Shown here: positions 16,232 through 24,944 of the stretch, piece after piece
Layout: each line of letters opens with the position of its first letter
How positions within the stretch are numbered: the stretch's first letter is position 1
Assembly: GCA_944391395.1 (NCBI GenBank)
Contig: CALXTI010000013.1
Location: forward strand, 1-37,128
Reading direction: 5' to 3'
DNA: 37,128 nucleotides
Source: an uncultured Alphaproteobacteria bacterium
GTDB lineage: Bacteria > Pseudomonadota > Alphaproteobacteria > RF32 > CAG-239
Position numbers and translations under genes: made by a program
Notes under the pieces: generated by a model
Databases searched by the model: none
Told to the model about the DNA's origin: nothing
The model's input: only the letters and a program-made list of their open reading frames with translations

Positions 16232-17017
16232 ATGAAAATCGTTTATTGCGGTGATGTCGTCGGACGGCCGGGGCGGGAAGCCGTTTTGAACAACCTGGCG
16301 GTCATAAAAGAAAAATATAAACCGGATGCCGTTATCGTAAATGCTGAAAACGCTGCGCACGGATTTGGTTTGACGCCGGGTATATGTCGGGATTTTTTTG
16401 CCGCCGGCGTAGATGCCATTACCACCGGAAATCATGTTTGGGATCAGCGTGAAATTGTCCCTTATTTAGCTGAGTGCAAGAAGCTTGTTCGTCCGCTTAA
16501 TTATCCGGAAGGAACTCCCGGTAAAGGTTGCTGCGAGGTGGAACTTTCCAACGGCAGGAAGTTGGCGGTTGTTCAGGTTATGGGACGGGCTTTTATGGAG
16601 GCGCTTGACTGCCCGGTGCAAGCCCTTGACGAGCTCTTGAAACAATATATTTTGGGTAGAAACGTCGCGGCAATTTTGGTTGACGTGCATGCTGAAGCGA
16701 CCGCGGAAAAACTGTCGTTCGGCTATTATTTGGACGGTAAGGTTTCCGTTGTGGCAGGCACGCATACCCATGTGCCTACGGCAGATTTTAGAATTTTACC
16801 CAAAGGAACGGCTTATATTACCGATGTCGGAATGTGCGGCAATTATGATTCCGTTTTGGGGTTTGAACCGGACGTCCCGATACGTCGTTTATGCCGAAAA
16901 TATCCATCGGAACGTTTGGTGCCGGCAAAAGGCGAAGGGACGCTTTACGGCATATATGTCGAAACGGATGATAAAACCGGTTTGGCAATAAATATTGAAC
17001 AAGTGGTCTGTCGATGA
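16232..17017 (+). CDS. YmdB-family metallophosphoesterase
   Basis: A 261-residue protein matching the YmdB (TIGR00282) phosphoesterase family end to end. Metal-binding motifs are GDVVGRPGR at the start, VNAENAAHG, TTGNHVWDQ, VDVHAEATAEK and GTHTHVPTAD. Bacillus YmdB hydrolyses 2',3'-cyclic nucleotides and influences biofilm and motility; the role in proteobacteria is less clear. AAGGAAG lies before ATG 16232. It is probably co-transcribed with the galU-like gene and ends at the 17031 hairpin. Confidence 0.88.
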   Translation: MKIVYCGDVVGRPGREAVLNNLAVIKEKYKPDAVIVNAENAAHGFGLTPGICRDFFAAGVDAITTGNHVWDQREIVPYLAECKKLVRPLNYPEGTPGKGCCEVELSNGRKLAVVQVMGRAFMEALDCPVQALDELLKQYILGRNVAAILVDVHAEATAEKLSFGYYLDGKVSVVAGTHTHVPTADFRILPKGTAYITDVGMCGNYDSVLGFEPDVPIRRLCRKYPSERLVPAKGEGTLYGIYVETDDKTGLAINIEQVVCR

Positions 17018-17030
17018 AATTGATAAAAAA

Positions 17031-17062
17031 CAAGCCTCCGAAAAACGGAGGCTTGTTTTTTA
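17031..17062. terminator. Bidirectional terminator between ymdB and the TolC-like gene
   Basis: A 10-bp perfect stem CAAGCCTCCG/CGGAGGCTTG (17031-17040, 17046-17055) encloses AAAAA. A runs upstream and T runs downstream, so it can stop both converging transcripts. The minus-strand gene's stop codon lies inside its flank. Confidence 0.85.
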
Positions 17063-18952
17063 GAAAGTCGGCGCTTTTTCAACCTCTTTACCCAAGTCGG
17101 CGGGGTTTATGTACGCATCTTTACATTTAGCGCCGACACAGCGTTTTAAAACCGTGGCTTTGCGACCTTCGGTTAAACCACGCACCCGCAGCGACGGAAT
17201 AAAGACTTCACGCACCGTCAGTTTGAACGTGGCATAAGCAACGTTTCCGTTTTCATCCACGCCGTATATCTTAATGCGGTAAACGCCACCGTCTTTGGGC
17301 ATGGCTTTGCCGGTGAAGACCCAGCCTTCATCGTCGTAGTTGAGCCATTTGGGCAACCGGCTGTCATCAATCAGTCCGGCGCGGGTTTTGATTTTGCCGC
17401 TCCAGCCTAATTTTTCAAATATATCTAACGGAACTTTAATATAAATTGGTTCGCCGGTGTCGACAACAACATCAGGCAGGGTCGTCGAAGATGATAAATT
17501 GACCGGCGGACGTTTGGCAGGAATATCCATCAAATACGGACGGTTATCCGGCAAAAATTTGCCTTCGCCCCATTTTTCCAGCGTGGCACGCAGATATAAG
17601 GCAATCTTTGAAGGTTTTTCGCCTAACATGTAATAAGGCAGGGCGTCCAGACCAATGGTGGCATAAAGATTGCCCAAAGCCTCCTGCACGTCGACATAAG
17701 ATGAAAAAGCTTTGACCTCATCTTCAATGGCGCGCGCCGCCTCAAGTTGGCTTTGTTCATTTTTGGCGCCGTCGGTGATTGTCAAGTCTTCGGCAATATT
17801 TTCCGAAGTTGCGGCAATCTCCATGTTTATCTGATAATCTTCAATAGCCGCCATGTATTGCGCCCATGAGACATAAACCTGATTTAAGATTAAAGAGGTC
17901 ATGCGCTGCCGACGTAGAGATTCCAATGTTGCGGCGTTTTCTTTGCGGACTTCTTCAATAACGTTCATACCGATTTCGCAGCCTTGTTTGGACCACTGAC
18001 GATTGTATTGCGGACTGTTTTGATATTTGTTTTGATTGTCAATGCGGAATTGGCGAATGATGATTTCTTTATCTTCGGTGCTCGAAATCAAATCGTGTAC
18101 ACGAAGTTCCGGCCGGTTGGAAAGTGCCAGCCATTCCATTTGGCTTAAATTGGAGCGGATTTCCGGCAGTTCAAAATTGCCGTATTGAGCGCCGACAAGT
18201 TTAAATTCCGTTGAAGGGTGAAAGCCCATCAAACTTGCCATGCGGGTTTGCGCGGTTTCCATATCACGCTTTAGAGAAGCCAAGTTTTTAACTGCTTCCA
18301 TGTATTTTCTTTTTTTGATTAAGCTTTCGCGCGAAGGAGATTCATTTTTGGCAGCCAATTCACGCGCGGTTGAGTTCATTTCATCAACTTCCAATGTCAT
18401 GTATTCGGTCATTTCATCAATAACCGGCAACAGGCGTTGGGCAGTCAGGGTTTTCCAGTACAACAGCCGTGTTTCCTGCAAGATGTTGTGAATAACCTTG
18501 CGGCTTTGCTCAAAAGCGACGTTTGCTTTAAAGGACGGGTCGCTGGTTTGGTAGTAAACGGTCGACAAGTCCAAAATGTTCCAGGCGACTTTTAAATCCG
18601 GGCTGAGCTGTGAGGAGCTATTGGTGTTGATGTAACCGGCGTTGTTCAAAATTTCCTGCAACTGGGCAAAAGAAGAATTGCCGGCTTTTAAAAGATTTTC
18701 CTCATAACTTATCATGCGGCGAGTGTAATTGTATTTTAAGGCTAAAGCCATTGCCATGTACATATCAATCGGCCGTTCGATTTTGCGCGGGGTGTTAAGA
18801 TACATGTTTTGCATGTCTACATCAATGCGGATGGCACGATCCCAATCGGAATAATATGCCGGATTGGGTTCTTGTCCGCGGTTGGCGTTTCCTTGTAAAT
18901 AACAGGAGGCTACCATCAGCATGCCGGCTGCGAGAAAGAGAATCTTTTTCAT
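17060..18952 (-). CDS. TolC-family outer-membrane lipoprotein with C-terminal cadherin/Ig-like domain
   Basis: 630 residues from ATG 18952 (AAGGAT just upstream). The signal MKKILFLAAGMLMVAS ends in lipobox VAS-C17, so it should be lipid-anchored. Residues about 45-470 resemble TolC/outer membrane factor proteins: long helices, two repeats, and the hallmark ALSNRPELRV. Residues about 492-581 resemble a cadherin-like/putative Ig (CADG, He_PIG) domain, with RLPKWLNYDDEGWVFTG and GGVYRIKIYGVDENGNVAYATFKLTV. This extra domain is not usual in TolC proteins. A short tail with two cysteines follows. It may be the exit duct for the RND pump at 31823-36173 or part of another exporter. It is divergent from a VirB8-like gene. 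Confidence 0.75.
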   Translation of the reverse strand: MKKILFLAAGMLMVASCYLQGNANRGQEPNPAYYSDWDRAIRIDVDMQNMYLNTPRKIERPIDMYMAMALALKYNYTRRMISYEENLLKAGNSSFAQLQEILNNAGYINTNSSSQLSPDLKVAWNILDLSTVYYQTSDPSFKANVAFEQSRKVIHNILQETRLLYWKTLTAQRLLPVIDEMTEYMTLEVDEMNSTARELAAKNESPSRESLIKKRKYMEAVKNLASLKRDMETAQTRMASLMGFHPSTEFKLVGAQYGNFELPEIRSNLSQMEWLALSNRPELRVHDLISSTEDKEIIIRQFRIDNQNKYQNSPQYNRQWSKQGCEIGMNVIEEVRKENAATLESLRRQRMTSLILNQVYVSWAQYMAAIEDYQINMEIAATSENIAEDLTITDGAKNEQSQLEAARAIEDEVKAFSSYVDVQEALGNLYATIGLDALPYYMLGEKPSKIALYLRATLEKWGEGKFLPDNRPYLMDIPAKRPPVNLSSSTTLPDVVVDTGEPIYIKVPLDIFEKLGWSGKIKTRAGLIDDSRLPKWLNYDDEGWVFTGKAMPKDGGVYRIKIYGVDENGNVAYATFKLTVREVFIPSLRVRGLTEGRKATVLKRCVGAKCKDAYINPADLGKEVEKAPTF

Positions 18953-18989
18953 TTTTATATCCTTAAAACACGTGTTTATCAATATTGTT

Positions 18990-19016
18990 ATACTATTTTT
19001 TAAAAATTAATAGTAT
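18990..19016. promoter_or_regulatory. Inverted repeat in the tolC-like/virB8-like divergent region
   Basis: ATACTATT (18990-18997) and AATAGTAT (19009-19016) form a perfect 8-bp inverted repeat with an 11-base AT spacer. It lies 38 bp upstream of the TolC-like start and just before the candidate virB8-like promoter, so it could serve as a shared operator. Confidence 0.4.
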
Positions 19017-19020
19017 TTAA

Positions 19021-19048
19021 TTGCTTTTATACAACTTTGATGTATAAA
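19021..19048 (+). promoter_or_regulatory. Candidate promoter of the VirB8-like gene
   Basis: TTGCTT (19021-19026) and TATAAA (19043-19048) are separated by 16 bases in a strongly AT-rich region, 38 bp before ATG 19087. Confidence 0.4.
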
Positions 19049-19086
19049 ATAACGTATAAATGTAAAATTGAGGTTAAAATCGGCGT

Positions 19087-19857
19087 ATGTTTGATATTTT
19101 TCGCACACTATTTAAATATAAAGAGAAAGAAAGCCCGGATCAGTTGGGAAACTTTCCGGAAAAGGTGCATGTGGAAGCCTTTCCGGAGCGGCGGTATTTG
19201 TGGACGTCGCGTCTTTTGGTGATTTTGTCGGGTTTGAGCATTTGCTTTAACATGATGCTGGCAAGCGCCATTTATTTGATGTTGCCCTTGATACGGGTTA
19301 CGCCTGAGTTCTATAATATCAACAAATACTTCAGCCAGATTGAGCAAGTGCAGAAAAGAGAAGTGAACTATCCGGTCAGCGATTTGGTTACGGAAAATTA
19401 TATCCGGGAATATCTGATTGCACGTTACACGGTTACCAACGATTATGAAGAAATCGTGCAGCGTTGGGGGCGCGGGTCTGTGATGTATTGGTATTCGACC
19501 CCGACAATTTATGATGATTTTGTTAACACGGACGCCCGTTCAAGTTTATTGCAATTCCGTCGCAACGGTTTGCAAAGGTATATTGAAATCGACTGGGTCA
19601 GACCGTTGTCCCGCGGGCTTTGGCAGGCGCAATTTACGACTTATGACTTTCATGGCAACAATCCCGTTCCGGCAGTTTCTTACTGGCGGGCAACGATGCG
19701 GATTATGTATGCGCGCTTGAATTTTGCCGAGCCGGCCGACCGACTGTACAATCCGTACGGCTTTTTGGTGGCAAGTTATTCATTGGCTTATCACGGTGCC
19801 GAAGGAGATACCGAATCTTATATTGATACGGCACGGCGACGGGCGCAAGGGCAGTAG
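19087..19857 (+). CDS. VirB8/TrbF-like type IV secretion protein, isolated copy
   Basis: A 256-residue protein with a cytoplasmic N-terminus, one membrane segment around residues 40-70, and a periplasmic domain. The latter fits the VirB8 NTF2-like plan: ENYIREYLIARYTVTNDYEE early, RYIEIDWVRPLSRGLWQAQFT in the middle, and NPYGFLVASYSLAYH, corresponding to the VirB8 NPLGFxVxSY region. VirB8 is an inner-membrane scaffold of type IV secretion. No other vir/trb genes are in the window, so it is either a scattered component, as in Rickettsiales, or a repurposed relative. The ribosome site is weak (GAGG about 14 bases upstream). It is divergent from the TolC-like lipoprotein gene. Confidence 0.6.
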   Translation: MFDIFRTLFKYKEKESPDQLGNFPEKVHVEAFPERRYLWTSRLLVILSGLSICFNMMLASAIYLMLPLIRVTPEFYNINKYFSQIEQVQKREVNYPVSDLVTENYIREYLIARYTVTNDYEEIVQRWGRGSVMYWYSTPTIYDDFVNTDARSSLLQFRRNGLQRYIEIDWVRPLSRGLWQAQFTTYDFHGNNPVPAVSYWRATMRIMYARLNFAEPADRLYNPYGFLVASYSLAYHGAEGDTESYIDTARRRAQGQ

Positions 19858-19924
19858 AAAAAAGAATGAAAATAAAATATTGCCGCCTTTTTAGGGCGCG
19901 ACAGATAAAAGCGCTTAAAATATT

Positions 19925-19948
19925 AACACCCCGAAGACGGGGTGTTTT
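19925..19948. terminator. Bidirectional terminator between virB8-like and hypothetical genes
   Basis: Stem AACACCCCG/CGGGGTGTT (19925-19933, 19938-19946) with an AAGA loop, followed by T on the plus strand and preceded by A-rich DNA. It lies between two converging genes. Confidence 0.8.
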
Positions 19949-19963
19949 GCTAAACGGAAAAAT

Positions 19964-20416
19964 TTAAGAAGAAGCCAGCATTTGTTTGAAAGTTTCTTTG
20001 ACCTGTAAAATTTCCGGTCCGCTCAAGCCCCGGTCGGTGGGAATTTCTTTTTCTAACACCAGATTAACAAGATTAATCATCAGTTTTTCTTTTAAGACTT
20101 CGACATATTCGTTCTGTTCGGGAAGTTTTATGTTATATAGCAGCTCTAAAAAAGTTTCTTGCTTGGCCGTGCGGACGATGTCTTTTTTCAAGTCCGCCGT
20201 TTGGCGAGGCTGAAAAACGCCGCTGTCGTCCACCACCCGCAGAGAGTTTAGCACTTTGGAAAAATCTTCAAATTCAGGATAGCGCAAAACTTTCAAACCA
20301 TTTAAATTGGCAATTTCAAACGGGTCAAAAGCCGACAATTCGTCCAGACGCATTTTGTTGCGATAAACTTCCCGAGCCGTTGAAGGCAGTTTTTCAAAGC
20401 TTTTGGGGGCAAACAT
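19964..20416 (-). CDS. Hypothetical protein, 150 residues
   Basis: A soluble, mostly helical-looking protein with no signal peptide, membrane segment, cysteine or motif that I recognise. It starts MFAPKSFEKLPSTAREVYRNKMRLDEL, has mixed charge and is rich in Leu, Glu and Lys. Its second half, from about residue 80, looks like a helical bundle. ATG 20416 has AGGAGA about 8 bases upstream, so it is likely translated. It is transcribed divergently from clpP, with a 161-bp shared upstream region, and ends at the hairpin shared with the VirB8-like gene. Function unknown. Confidence 0.7.
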   Translation of the reverse strand: MFAPKSFEKLPSTAREVYRNKMRLDELSAFDPFEIANLNGLKVLRYPEFEDFSKVLNSLRVVDDSGVFQPRQTADLKKDIVRTAKQETFLELLYNIKLPEQNEYVEVLKEKLMINLVNLVLEKEIPTDRGLSGPEILQVKETFKQMLASS

Positions 20417-20513
20417 AAAACATATCTCCTGTTTTTTTTCATTTACCTTAACAAATTTTATAGTATCTGTAAACCCGCAAAACGTATTTTTTTAAGGTTT
20501 TTAAGATTTTTGT

Positions 20514-20545
20514 TTACATTTTATTGAATAAATGTAATTTATAAT
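20514..20545 (+). promoter_or_regulatory. clpP promoter with inverted repeat
   Basis: A consensus -10 TATAAT (20540-20545) lies directly after a perfect 8-bp inverted repeat, TTACATTT-8-AAATGTAA (20514-20521, 20530-20537). No good -35 hexamer is at 16-18 bases, so the promoter may depend on a factor bound at the repeat, or be repressed by one. A heat-shock sigma-32-type sequence is not seen. Confidence 0.45.
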
Positions 20546-20577
20546 CATTAAGATTTTGTAATTTTTTGAGGTAAATT

Positions 20578-21204
20578 ATGACTAAAAGTGCCATAGAGGT
20601 TTTTGATAACACATTAGTGCCGATGGTGATAGAACAAACTTCCCGCGGCGAGCGGTCGTTTGATATTTTTTCCAGACTGCTGAAAGAAAGGATTGTTTTT
20701 TTAACCGGCGAGGTCAACGATGAGGTTTCTTCGCTGGTTTGCGCCCAACTGTTGTTTTTGGAATCGGAAAATCCGAAAAAAGACATTTATTTATACATTA
20801 ATTCGCCGGGCGGGGTGGTAACCTCCGGTATGGCAATGTATGATACCATGCGTTACATCAGCTGCGATGTGTCAACGCTTTGCATCGGACAGGCTTGTTC
20901 CATGGGTTCGTTTTTGTTGGCTGGCGGTAGCAAAGGCAAAAGATTTTCGCTGCCGAATTCGCAGATTATGATACACCAGCCTTCGGGCGGCGCCAAAGGA
21001 CAGGCGGCGGATATCGAAATTCAAGCCAAGTTGATTTTGGATTTGCGCAAACGTTTGAATCAAATCTATGCCGAAAATACCGGTCAACCGCTTGAGGTGA
21101 TTGAAAAAGCCATGGACCGCGATAATTTTATGACGCCGCAGGAAGCCAAAGATTTCGGCTTGATTGATGAAATCGTGGTTAATCGGCAGGAAATTGCCAA
21201 ATAG
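20578..21204 (+). CDS. clpP: ATP-dependent Clp protease proteolytic subunit
   Basis: 208 residues with the ClpP catalytic triad: S108 in [15 protein letters not shown]133 in IMIHQPSGG, and D182 in [10 protein letters not shown]. The family N-terminus ([22 protein letters not shown]) and the oxyanion-loop region INSPGG are present. It forms the tetradecameric barrel that degrades substrates fed by ClpX or ClpA. GAGG lies before ATG 20578. It is followed by clpX after 8 bases, the standard clpPX operon, but tig, often the first gene, is absent upstream; the hypothetical gene takes that place on the opposite strand. Confidence 0.97.
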   Translation: MTKSAIEVFDNTLVPMVIEQTSRGERSFDIFSRLLKERIVFLTGEVNDEVSSLVCAQLLFLESENPKKDIYLYINSPGGVVTSGMAMYDTMRYISCDVSTLCIGQACSMGSFLLAGGSKGKRFSLPNSQIMIHQPSGGAKGQAADIEIQAKLILDLRKRLNQIYAENTGQPLEVIEKAMDRDNFMTPQEAKDFGLIDEIVVNRQEIAK

Positions 21205-21212
21205 GAGTTGAG

Positions 21213-22475
21213 ATGAGCGATAAAAAAGAAGAAGATAAAACATTGCATTGCTCGTTCTGCGGCAAAAGCCAGAATGAGGTGAAAAAGTTGATTGCCGGCC
21301 GCGGTGTTTATATCTGCGACGAGTGCATTGAGGTGTGTATCAATATCGTTTCCGATGAAATGCACAAGGAAGAAAAAAATGCGGAAGGCGGAAATTTGTC
21401 GGAAGACTTGCCGACACCTTCGAAAATAAGGGAATTTCTTGACCAATATGTCATCGGGCAGGATTATGCCAAAAAAGTTTTGTCGGTGGCGGTTTATAAT
21501 CACTATAAGCGCTTGAACTGTCAAAAAGATCATAAAGATGTTGATGTGGCCAAGTCAAATGTGATTTTAATCGGTTCTACCGGTTCGGGTAAGACGCTTT
21601 TGGCGCAAACTTTGGCTAAAATTTTGGACGTGCCGTTCGCTATTGCCGATGCAACAACTTTGACCGAAGCCGGATATGTCGGTGAAGATGTGGAAAACAT
21701 TATTTTAAAATTGGTGCAGGCGGCGAACTATGACATTGAAAAAGCCCAGCGCGGTATTGTGTATATTGATGAAATTGACAAGATTACGCGCAAAACCGAC
21801 GGGCCGTCCATTACCCGTGATGTATCCGGCGAGGGCGTGCAGCAGGCATTGTTGAAAATCATAGAAGGAACGGTCGCCAACGTTCCGCCGCAGGGCGGAC
21901 GCAAACATCCGCAGCAGGAATTTTTGCATGTCGATACCACCAACATTTTGTTTATTTGCGGTGGTGCGTTTGCCGGTTTGGAAAAAATCGTCGCTGGTCG
22001 CGGCAAAGATACTTCCATTGGTTTCGGAGCTAAAGTCGAGGCGCCGGAAGACAAGGGAATCGGCGAAATTATCAAAGATGTGCAACCGGAAGATTTGCTC
22101 AAATACGGGCTTATTCCGGAGTTTATCGGACGGTTGCCGATTATTGCCACTTTAAATGATTTGGATGAAGATGCGCTGGTTAAGGTTTTGACCGAGCCGA
22201 AAAACGCATTGCTCAAACAATATGTAACATTGTTTGATATGGAAAACGTTAAATTGACGGTAACCGATGACGCTTTGCGCGCCATTGCCCGCAAGGCGAT
22301 TGAACGCAAAACCGGTGCGCGTGGTTTAAGAGCGATTATGGAAGGGCTTTTGCTGAATTTGATGTATGAAATTCCGGATATGAAAGATGTTACGGAAATC
22401 ATTATCAATGAAAAAGCAATTACGGAAGATGCCGAACCGATATTGGTACGCAAACCGGACAGTAAAAGCGCATAA
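21213..22475 (+). CDS. clpX: ATP-dependent Clp protease ATP-binding subunit ClpX
   Basis: A 420-residue AAA+ unfoldase. The N-terminal zinc-binding domain has C13, C16, C35 and C38. Walker A GSTGSGKT is at 121-128 and Walker B in [10 protein letters not shown]. Pore-loop and sensor regions ([30 protein letters not shown]) are all intact. Its partner is the adjacent clpP gene. GGAG lies 5 bases before ATG 21213. lon, which follows clpX in many proteobacteria, is absent; accA converges instead, sharing a terminator. Confidence 0.97.
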   Translation: MSDKKEEDKTLHCSFCGKSQNEVKKLIAGRGVYICDECIEVCINIVSDEMHKEEKNAEGGNLSEDLPTPSKIREFLDQYVIGQDYAKKVLSVAVYNHYKRLNCQKDHKDVDVAKSNVILIGSTGSGKTLLAQTLAKILDVPFAIADATTLTEAGYVGEDVENIILKLVQAANYDIEKAQRGIVYIDEIDKITRKTDGPSITRDVSGEGVQQALLKIIEGTVANVPPQGGRKHPQQEFLHVDTTNILFICGGAFAGLEKIVAGRGKDTSIGFGAKVEAPEDKGIGEIIKDVQPEDLLKYGLIPEFIGRLPIIATLNDLDEDALVKVLTEPKNALLKQYVTLFDMENVKLTVTDDALRAIARKAIERKTGARGLRAIMEGLLLNLMYEIPDMKDVTEIIINEKAITEDAEPILVRKPDSKSA

Positions 22476-22488
22476 TTTGATATAAAAA

Positions 22489-22520
22489 ACAACCTGCTTA
22501 AAAAGCAGGTTGTTTTTTTT
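22489..22520. terminator. Bidirectional terminator between clpX and accA
   Basis: An 11-bp perfect stem ACAACCTGCTT/AAGCAGGTTGT (22489-22499, 22503-22513) with an AAA loop, then a T8 run on the plus strand; A-rich DNA precedes it. It serves both converging genes. Confidence 0.9.
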
Positions 22521-22531
22521 CGTAGGGAGAA

Positions 22532-23518
22532 TTACTTTGATGAAGAGTGTTTTTCAAAATTACGGCTCATGGCCAAAAACTTTTCCGTGCGTTGTTTTTT
22601 GAGCTCTTCACCACTGAAACGCGCCAGCTCGTTGATGTGCTTGCGCAGACTTTTGCGCAGATTTTCAAAAACAATTTCCGGTTTGCGGTGCGCGCCGCCC
22701 AAAGGTTCGGGGACGATTTCATCAATGACGCCGAAAGATTTTAAATCTTGCGCGGTTAATTTTAGAGCCTCCGTGGCCTCCTTGGTCTTGTCGGCCGAAC
22801 GCCACAAAATCGAGGCACAGCCTTCGGGTGAAATAACCGAATAGATGGAATGTTCCAACATCATAATAACATTGGCGGTGGCAATGGCAATGGCGCCGCC
22901 GGAACCTCCTTCGCCGATGACGGTGGCGATAATCGGAGCTTTTACCTCAAAACATTTTTCAATGGAGGCGGCAATAGCTTCGGCCTGACCGCGTTCTTCG
23001 GCATCCATGCCGGGGTAGGCGCCGGCAGTGTCGACAAAGCTCAAAACCGGCATGTTGAAACGGGAGGCCATGTCCATTAAACGTTGAGCTTTGCGGTAAC
23101 CTTCAGGTTTGGCCATGCCAAAATTGTGTTTCATACGGGTTTCCAAATCATGCCCTTTTTCTTGGCCGATAACCACCACCGAAACGCCTTCAAACTTGCC
23201 GATGCCGGCAATCATGGCTTCATCTTCGCCAAAGCGCCGGTCGCCGCAAAGCGGAACAAAATCCGTAATCAGGGCTTTGATATAATCCAAGCAATGTGGG
23301 CGCTGCGGATGGCGGGCAATTTGTGTCTTTTGCCAGGCCGTCAAGTTATGATATGTGGCATTAAGCGATTTGGTGAGCTTGTGTTGCAGACGTTTGATTT
23401 CTTTGGTGATGTCCACATCTTCGCTCTTGACGAGTTCTTGCAGATGCTCGATTTTTTCTTCAATTTCAACAATGTTCTTTTCAAAATCCAAGACGACTTC
23501 AGTAGAATCAGTTGTCAT
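22532..23518 (-). CDS. accA: Acetyl-CoA carboxylase carboxyltransferase subunit alpha
   Basis: A 328-residue protein with the AccA layout. An N-terminal helical segment (VLDFEKNIVEIEEKIEHLQEL) leads to the crotonase-fold carboxyltransferase. Visible blocks are IARHPQRPHCLDYIKAL, GRRFGEDEAM-like GDRRFGEDEAMIAGIG, SFVDTAGAYPGMDAEERGQ, and IGEGGSGGAIAIA. With AccD it transfers carboxyl from biotin carrier to acetyl-CoA, making malonyl-CoA for fatty acid synthesis. GAGGAAA precedes ATG 23518. accD is not in the window, as is usual in alphaproteobacteria. Confidence 0.96.
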   Translation of the reverse strand: MTTDSTEVVLDFEKNIVEIEEKIEHLQELVKSEDVDITKEIKRLQHKLTKSLNATYHNLTAWQKTQIARHPQRPHCLDYIKALITDFVPLCGDRRFGEDEAMIAGIGKFEGVSVVVIGQEKGHDLETRMKHNFGMAKPEGYRKAQRLMDMASRFNMPVLSFVDTAGAYPGMDAEERGQAEAIAASIEKCFEVKAPIIATVIGEGGSGGAIAIATANVIMMLEHSIYSVISPEGCASILWRSADKTKEATEALKLTAQDLKSFGVIDEIVPEPLGGAHRKPEIVFENLRKSLRKHINELARFSGEELKKQRTEKFLAMSRNFEKHSSSK

Positions 23519-23618
23519 TTTTTCCTCGTATGTAATTAAAACTTATCGTTTTCATAACACTTTTTTTTACAGATTTCACTAAATAATTTTTATGCTGTTG
23601 ATTTTTTCTTCTTAAATC

Positions 23619-24944
23619 ATGAGAATTTTGATTGAAAAGTCATGCAAAGTTAAATACTATAAAGCGAGTTTGGTAAAAAAATTGCGGAGTGAAACATTGT
23701 TGACGTTTTTGTTTTTTGTGGCGGTTTTTTCTTCATTGTCATGGCTGGCGTACGCCCTGCTTTATATTCACGGTCAACTGGCAGGAGTGGATTTGAGTTC
23801 TTTGAATGCCGAAACGCTGATTTTGTATATCGCTCTTCTTGTGGCGCCGGCATGGGCCATATGGCAGATTTTCGGACTTATCAGCCGGCATTTTCGGGAT
23901 ACGAATTTTAATTTGCGCTTAAACCAACTGTTTAATCAAATGAAAAAGAATCAGGATTATACGGATTTGGTGGTGCGGGTTATGCTGGATGCCGAACATG
24001 AAATTAAAGACGGTTTCGTTATTAATAAATTTGATATTTTTATCGCAGACATGAACGAACTGCTGGCCGATATCGTACAACGCTGCAATGCCGCTTCTTC
24101 CATGCAACTTGAGCAACTTTGGGCGCGAGTCAAAAACGGCGAGCGCTGGACCATCGGCAAGACATTGATTGAAGCCGCCAAAAATTATGACGATTTCAGC
24201 GGTTATTTGGCAGAAAAAGCGCGTAAAGACAGCGTGTTTAAAGGGACATTGTTGGAATTTTGCGCCCGTTATCAGAATTTGAACGCGCTTTTGGAAAAGC
24301 ATGACCGCGACCGGGTGTTCATCACGATTATTGAAACCGGTGTTATGGGCAAAGTTTATTCGATTTTGGCGCCGGCCGCCGATGCTTTGGAAAATATGGC
24401 ACCGGACCAAACGCCGCAGCCGGAGCCTGAGGAAAAGACGTTTGATGTTTCGCCTAACATTTTGACTATGGAGGCGCCGCAAAGCGATGATGAACCGGTT
24501 TCGTTTTTTGAGCGGTTGAATCCTTTTAAGAAAAAAAGAAAGAAAAATGAAGAAACTGCGGAAAATGAACAGCAAAACGATGAAGACTTTTTTGCGGCGT
24601 TGCAAAAAAGCATGAGCTCGCCGCAAGAAATGCACCAAAATTACCGACAAGCTTCCGATGAGGGAGAAGAAACTCGCACCGAACCACGTTTGTCTTCTCG
24701 TCAAGAACAATTATTTGAAGTTGCGGAACAGACAAAACAGGAAGAAACACAAGTTTTTGAAACTGATGCCGGAGATACGCGGTTTTTTAATGTCGAATCT
24801 TCTGTCAGGCCGGTAAACTCTGTTAATAAGCCTCAAGAAAACAGTTTGAAGCCGGAAAAAGCCGAACAACCGGCGAATCCGGAAAATGATGATTTTGCTT
24901 ATCCGTTCGGCGGATGGATGAATGCTGAAAATTATAAAAAATAA
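23619..24944 (+). CDS. Uncharacterised membrane protein with disordered acidic C-terminus
   Basis: 441 residues. Two hydrophobic segments lie near the N-terminus, about residues 28-50 and 67-90, with the first preceded by basic residues (KLRSETLL). A helical soluble region spans about 95-265. From about residue 265 the protein is low-complexity, rich in Glu, Gln, Pro and Lys, including a KKKRKKNEE cluster, so probably disordered and cytosolic. I recognise no family. Start ATG 23619 lacks a clear ribosome site and a downstream start is possible. Its last 23 bases overlap yejA, suggesting co-expression with the peptide importer. It is divergent from accA. Confidence 0.7.
   Translation: MRILIEKSCKVKYYKASLVKKLRSETLLTFLFFVAVFSSLSWLAYALLYIHGQLAGVDLSSLNAETLILYIALLVAPAWAIWQIFGLISRHFRDTNFNLRLNQLFNQMKKNQDYTDLVVRVMLDAEHEIKDGFVINKFDIFIADMNELLADIVQRCNAASSMQLEQLWARVKNGERWTIGKTLIEAAKNYDDFSGYLAEKARKDSVFKGTLLEFCARYQNLNALLEKHDRDRVFITIIETGVMGKVYSILAPAADALENMAPDQTPQPEPEEKTFDVSPNILTMEAPQSDDEPVSFFERLNPFKKKRKKNEETAENEQQNDEDFFAALQKSMSSPQEMHQNYRQASDEGEETRTEPRLSSRQEQLFEVAEQTKQEETQVFETDAGDTRFFNVESSVRPVNSVNKPQENSLKPEKAEQPANPENDDFAYPFGGWMNAENYKK

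Noticed and set aside
23919..24710. 263-codon minus-strand open frame inside the 441-residue gene
   Set aside because: It is antisense to a better-supported gene, has an Arg/Phe-rich composition typical of an antisense frame, and shows no start signal or domain.
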